Part shown: in pieces, positions 7,846-10,100 of the stretch
Layout of the letters: each line of letters opens with the position of its first letter
Position numbering within the stretch: the first letter of the stretch is position 1
Assembly (NCBI GenBank): GCA_003485185.1
Contig: DNAS01000192.1
Location: forward strand, 1-10,100
Reading direction: 5' to 3'
From: Phycisphaerales bacterium
GTDB lineage: Bacteria; Planctomycetota; Phycisphaerae; SM23-33
Length of the DNA: 10,100 nt
The notes under the pieces: model-generated
The model's database searches: none
What the model saw: the letters and a program-made list of their open reading frames with translations, nothing else
What the model was told of the DNA's origin: nothing
Made by a program: the position numbers and the translations under genes

Positions 7846-7940
7846 ACGCGGATAAAATCGACTGGAACTGCAACAGGCATCGACGCCTGGTTCTACAAAG
7901 GCGTATCCGCGTTTATCTGCGTCCATCCCTGCCCGTTTTT
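7837..7940 (+). terminator. Repeat-like stem-loop with T-run, probable terminator
   Basis: Arms 7837-7856 and 7912-7931 are 20 nt each and complementary at 18 of 20 positions, with one of the two mismatches a G-U pair in RNA. The loop contains a second hairpin (CAGGC/GCCTG at 7874-7889 with GAAC/GTTC outside it). A TTTTT run (7936-7940) follows, so it can end rightward transcripts before they meet the leftward pgeF gene, whose stop codon begins in the T-run. The right arm is part of a degenerate 10-nt tandem (ATCCGCGTTT, ATCTGCGTCC, ATC). That looks like the widespread dispersed ATCCGCGTT-type repeat, recalled from other environmental bacterial genomes and not checked here. Confidence 0.6.
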
Positions 7941-8704
7941 CACAGCCTGGCGATGACGGCGGCGAAGCGCCCGGCGGAATCGCCCTCGGCGCGGTGGCTG
8001 GGGTACTTGCCTTCGGAGCAGATGGTGCAGACGCCGGCGACGTGGACGTTGCTTTCCTCCAGGCCGGAGTGGACCAATTCGTCGCGGTTGGCGGCCCAGA
8101 GGTCGAACAGCAGCTTTCCGTTCTTGTGGGGACGGAAGAACCGCTCGGCGTGGCGTCCGACGGAGCCGACGACCACCCGCTGAACGTCCTGCCCGACCTC
8201 GTAGCAGCAGGGCCCTGCCGACGGGCAGATGACGGCCAGCAGGTCTTCCGGGCGCGAGTCGTACTCGCAGGCCATCCGCAGGACCAGCTCGGAGGCGATC
8301 CGCCCCGCCGTGCCCCGCCAGGACGCGTGGGCCATGCCCACCGCGCCGCAGAGCATGTCGACGACGAGCAACAGCGGGCAGTCAGCGGAACGTCCCATGA
8401 CGCCCAGCGAGGCGACGTTCGTCACCAGCCCGTCGGCGCCGTCGACGCAGCCGGGTGATCCCGCCGCCAGCACCGTCCGCCCGTGCACCTGCTCGCAGAA
8501 TGCGGCGCCGCGCAGGTTCAGCGTGTCGGCGAGCTGGGCGGCCGCGGCGGACGGGGCGTTCCGCACGGTCTGGGGGTCCGGGCCGCGACGCGTCGTCACC
8601 GCGTGCACCAGGCCCTCCAGTTCCTCCAGGACGGCGAAACGCCCGACCTCCCAGCCGTTGGGGAGCGTCACGTAGTGGAATCCGCCGTTGCTTTTCTCGC
8701 CCAT
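7940..8704 (-). CDS. pgeF: Peptidoglycan editing factor PgeF (YfiH/DUF152 family)
   Basis: PgeF enzymes are multicopper-oxidase-like hydrolases (also described as polyphenol oxidases and purine nucleosidases) that in E. coli keep L-serine out of position 1 of the muropeptide. The metal and catalytic residues are in place: His74 in EQVHG, Cys109 in SADCPLLL and His126 in GMAHASWRG. Also seen are DGLVTN (91-96), PSAGPCCYEVG (161-171), FDLWAANRDEL (200-210) and the end CTICSEGKYPSHR (226-238) with SAGRFAAVI. At 254 residues it is full length. The ATG at 8704 follows AGGAAGGG by 9 nt. It is the last gene after murI and the HEAT-repeat gene, 22 nt downstream of the latter. This shared peptidoglycan context supports an envelope role here over polyphenol metabolism. 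Confidence 0.92.
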   Translation of the reverse strand: MGEKSNGGFHYVTLPNGWEVGRFAVLEELEGLVHAVTTRRGPDPQTVRNAPSAAAAQLADTLNLRGAAFCEQVHGRTVLAAGSPGCVDGADGLVTNVASLGVMGRSADCPLLLVVDMLCGAVGMAHASWRGTAGRIASELVLRMACEYDSRPEDLLAVICPSAGPCCYEVGQDVQRVVVGSVGRHAERFFRPHKNGKLLFDLWAANRDELVHSGLEESNVHVAGVCTICSEGKYPSHRAEGDSAGRFAAVIARL

Positions 8705-8726
8705 CGATTGAGGCCCTTCCTGGAAT

Positions 8727-9530
8727 TCACCGGTCCGCGCCGTCGGCCGGCGCGGAGGACGCCGCGTTCGCCGGCTTGTCCTTCGTCGTCACACCCATCC
8801 AGTCCCACCAGGGTTTGGCGGGTTCGGCCGGGGCCGTCGCGGGCAGGCCCTGCTCGGCCAATGGTTCCCACGCTTCCGATTCGTATCCGTAATCGCGCCC
8901 CACCAGGTGCACCAGCGCGGCGTGCGCCTGGTACCGCACGGCGAACTCGCGGTCGGACAGGCATCGCACGAGCGTCCGGAGCGTTTCGGCGCCGCGGAGG
9001 TGCCGCAGCACTCTGGCGCACTGGGCGCGGACATCCATCGAGGTGTCGCCCAGGGCGTGGGCGGACAGCGGCGCGGCGACGGATCCGGCCTGGCCGGCCG
9101 ACTGGGCGCGGGGAAGCACGCGGTCGATCGCTTCGGCTGCGTCCGCGCGAACCGTCGGCGCGGGGTCGTCCAGCGCCGCCAGGAGGTTCGGAAGGTATTT
9201 CGGGTCGCCGGCCTTGCCCAGCGCCCGCGCCGCCACGCAACGGACGAGGGCGTCCTCGTCGAGTTTCAGGAGCTTGGCGTACCCTTCGAGGTAAGGTTCC
9301 TTCAGCCCCCAGTCGTGCCCGGACAGCAGGACGACGCCCTCGCGGCGGGTGTCGGCGTCCTTGGACAGAAAGGCCATGTCCACCTGCGCCTTGGGCGAGG
9401 GGGCAACCAGCGGTTTCCACGACCATTTCCCGTCGCGTCCGCGGCAACCGGTGTCCGCGGCTGAAGCCAGCAACGCGCAACCAACCATCCCGAGGCGAAC
9501 GAACGTGCCGGCTGGCGGTGGCGGTTTCAT
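8727..9530 (-). CDS. HEAT-repeat protein, putative lipoprotein
   Basis: This 267-residue protein has an export-type N-terminus (residues 10-28, VRLGMVGCALLASAADTG) followed by Cys29. The four residues DTGC make a poor lipobox, so lipid attachment is possible but not certain. Residues 83-210 are helical HEAT-type repeats: LVRCVAARALGKAGDPKYLP (95-114), VRADAAEAIDRVL (127-139), VRAQCARVLRHLRG (167-180) and VRYQAHAALVHLVG (198-211), each with a following LL..L-type helix. GRDYGYESEAWEPL (211-224) is the repeat end I associate with planctomycete HEAT proteins, from memory. The tail is Ala/Pro-rich with PWWDWMG (240-246). Such repeats bind proteins; no enzyme motif is visible. It lies 3 nt downstream of murI and 22 nt upstream of pgeF, so a link to the cell envelope is inferred. 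The ATG at 9530 has only a weak GAG 9 nt upstream, which suggests coupling to murI. Confidence 0.87.
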   Translation of the reverse strand: MKPPPPAGTFVRLGMVGCALLASAADTGCRGRDGKWSWKPLVAPSPKAQVDMAFLSKDADTRREGVVLLSGHDWGLKEPYLEGYAKLLKLDEDALVRCVAARALGKAGDPKYLPNLLAALDDPAPTVRADAAEAIDRVLPRAQSAGQAGSVAAPLSAHALGDTSMDVRAQCARVLRHLRGAETLRTLVRCLSDREFAVRYQAHAALVHLVGRDYGYESEAWEPLAEQGLPATAPAEPAKPWWDWMGVTTKDKPANAASSAPADGADR

Positions 9531-9533
9531 GGG

Positions 9534-10100
9534 TTATCTCGTCAGGGACCGGAGGTTCTGTTCCAGTTCGTCGGTGCCGACATATTCGACGCTCTCGAGG
9601 CGTCGCCCGCCGAACCGCTCGCCCAGGCGGGCGAAGCGCTCGGCGTTGTCGGTGGTGAAGCATCGCAGCGTGCCGCCCGTCGGGCGCGGGTTGACCAGGT
9701 CCAGCGCGTGAAGGCGTTTGCGGACCTCGACGGCCGCCGCCTGCGCCGACGAGACCAGCGGAACGTGCGGGCCCATGAGCTTGGCGATGGCCTCCGACAG
9801 CAGCGGGTAGTGCGTGCAGCCGAGGATCAGCGCCCCCGGGCGGGCGCGCTGGAGGTCGCGCAGGTAGTCGGTCAGCACGTGCAGGACGATCGGGTCGTCC
9901 TGGGCCCGCCCTTCCTCGACGATGGGCACCAGCAGCGGGCAGCTTCGGGCGAGCACCTGGCGATTCGGGTCGGCCGCCAGGATCGCCCGCTGGTAGGCGC
10001 CGGAGGCGATGGTCGCCTCGGTGGCGAGCACGCCGATGGCGCCGCCCGTCGCCGCCAGCGCCGCGGCTGCCCCGGGGCGGATCACGTCCGCCACGGGCAT
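9534..10100 (-). CDS. murI: Glutamate racemase, N-terminus beyond window
   Basis: MurI interconverts L- and D-glutamate in the cytoplasm, supplying D-Glu for peptidoglycan. The visible 188 residues match the second half of the enzyme: ADVIRPGAAAA (4-14), GVLATEATIASGAY (23-36), SCPLLVPIVEEG (53-64) and LGCTHYPLL (93-101) with the second catalytic Cys at residue 95 of this fragment. The family is about 265 residues, so some 80-90 residues, including the first catalytic Cys and the true start, lie beyond base 10100. The ATG at the very edge is internal. The gene ends with TAA, 3 nt before the HEAT-repeat gene. Probably the first visible gene of a leftward murI - HEAT protein - pgeF operon, whose promoter lies outside the window. 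Confidence 0.95.
   Translation of the reverse strand: MPVADVIRPGAAAALAATGGAIGVLATEATIASGAYQRAILAADPNRQVLARSCPLLVPIVEEGRAQDDPIVLHVLTDYLRDLQRARPGALILGCTHYPLLSEAIAKLMGPHVPLVSSAQAAAVEVRKRLHALDLVNPRPTGGTLRCFTTDNAERFARLGERFGGRRLESVEYVGTDELEQNLRSLTR

Overview
The window is GC-rich DNA (about two thirds G+C) of bacterial type. Protein features suggest the PVC/Planctomycetota group, perhaps Phycisphaerae-like: a HEAT-repeat putative lipoprotein with a GRDYGYESEAW-type C-terminal repeat, an elongated K+-dependent membrane pyrophosphatase, and short intergenic repeats built on ATCCGAAAT and ATCCGCGTTT words. The lineage is inferred from style; no rRNA or other marker is present to prove it.

Layout. Positions 26-5261, minus strand: a probable operon read hppA (ion-pumping pyrophosphatase) - rsfS (ribosomal silencing factor) - a 98-residue unnamed protein - argS (arginyl-tRNA synthetase). 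The last three genes are packed with spacings of 0-5 nt. The small protein resembles the N-terminal tRNA-binding domain of ArgS and sits immediately before argS, which has no clear ribosome binding site of its own. Next upstream, 5492-5674 minus, is rpsU (ribosomal protein S21) with its own sigma70-type promoter.

A divergent intergenic region (5675-5918) carries two well-formed back-to-back promoters. The rightward one drives a secreted FlgT/CsgG-like protein (5919-7382), followed by a hot-dog-fold acyl-CoA thioesterase (about 7429-7845). A perfect 20-bp AT-rich palindrome lies between these two genes. The rightward unit ends in a repeat-like stem-loop plus T-run (7837-7940), where it converges with a leftward operon: murI (cut by the window edge), a HEAT-repeat putative lipoprotein and pgeF (multicopper-oxidase-like muropeptide editing enzyme). 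MurI and PgeF both act on peptidoglycan composition, so the lipoprotein between them is a candidate envelope factor.

Most genes are ordinary housekeeping genes. The most unusual points are the stand-alone ArgS-N-domain-like protein; a repeat-derived, in-frame insertion inside argS together with a separate low-GC block in the same gene; the large periplasmic-loop insertion and signal-peptide-like N-terminus of the pyrophosphatase; and the palindrome and stem-loop repeats flanking the thioesterase. No CRISPR array, insertion sequence, tRNA or rRNA was seen.
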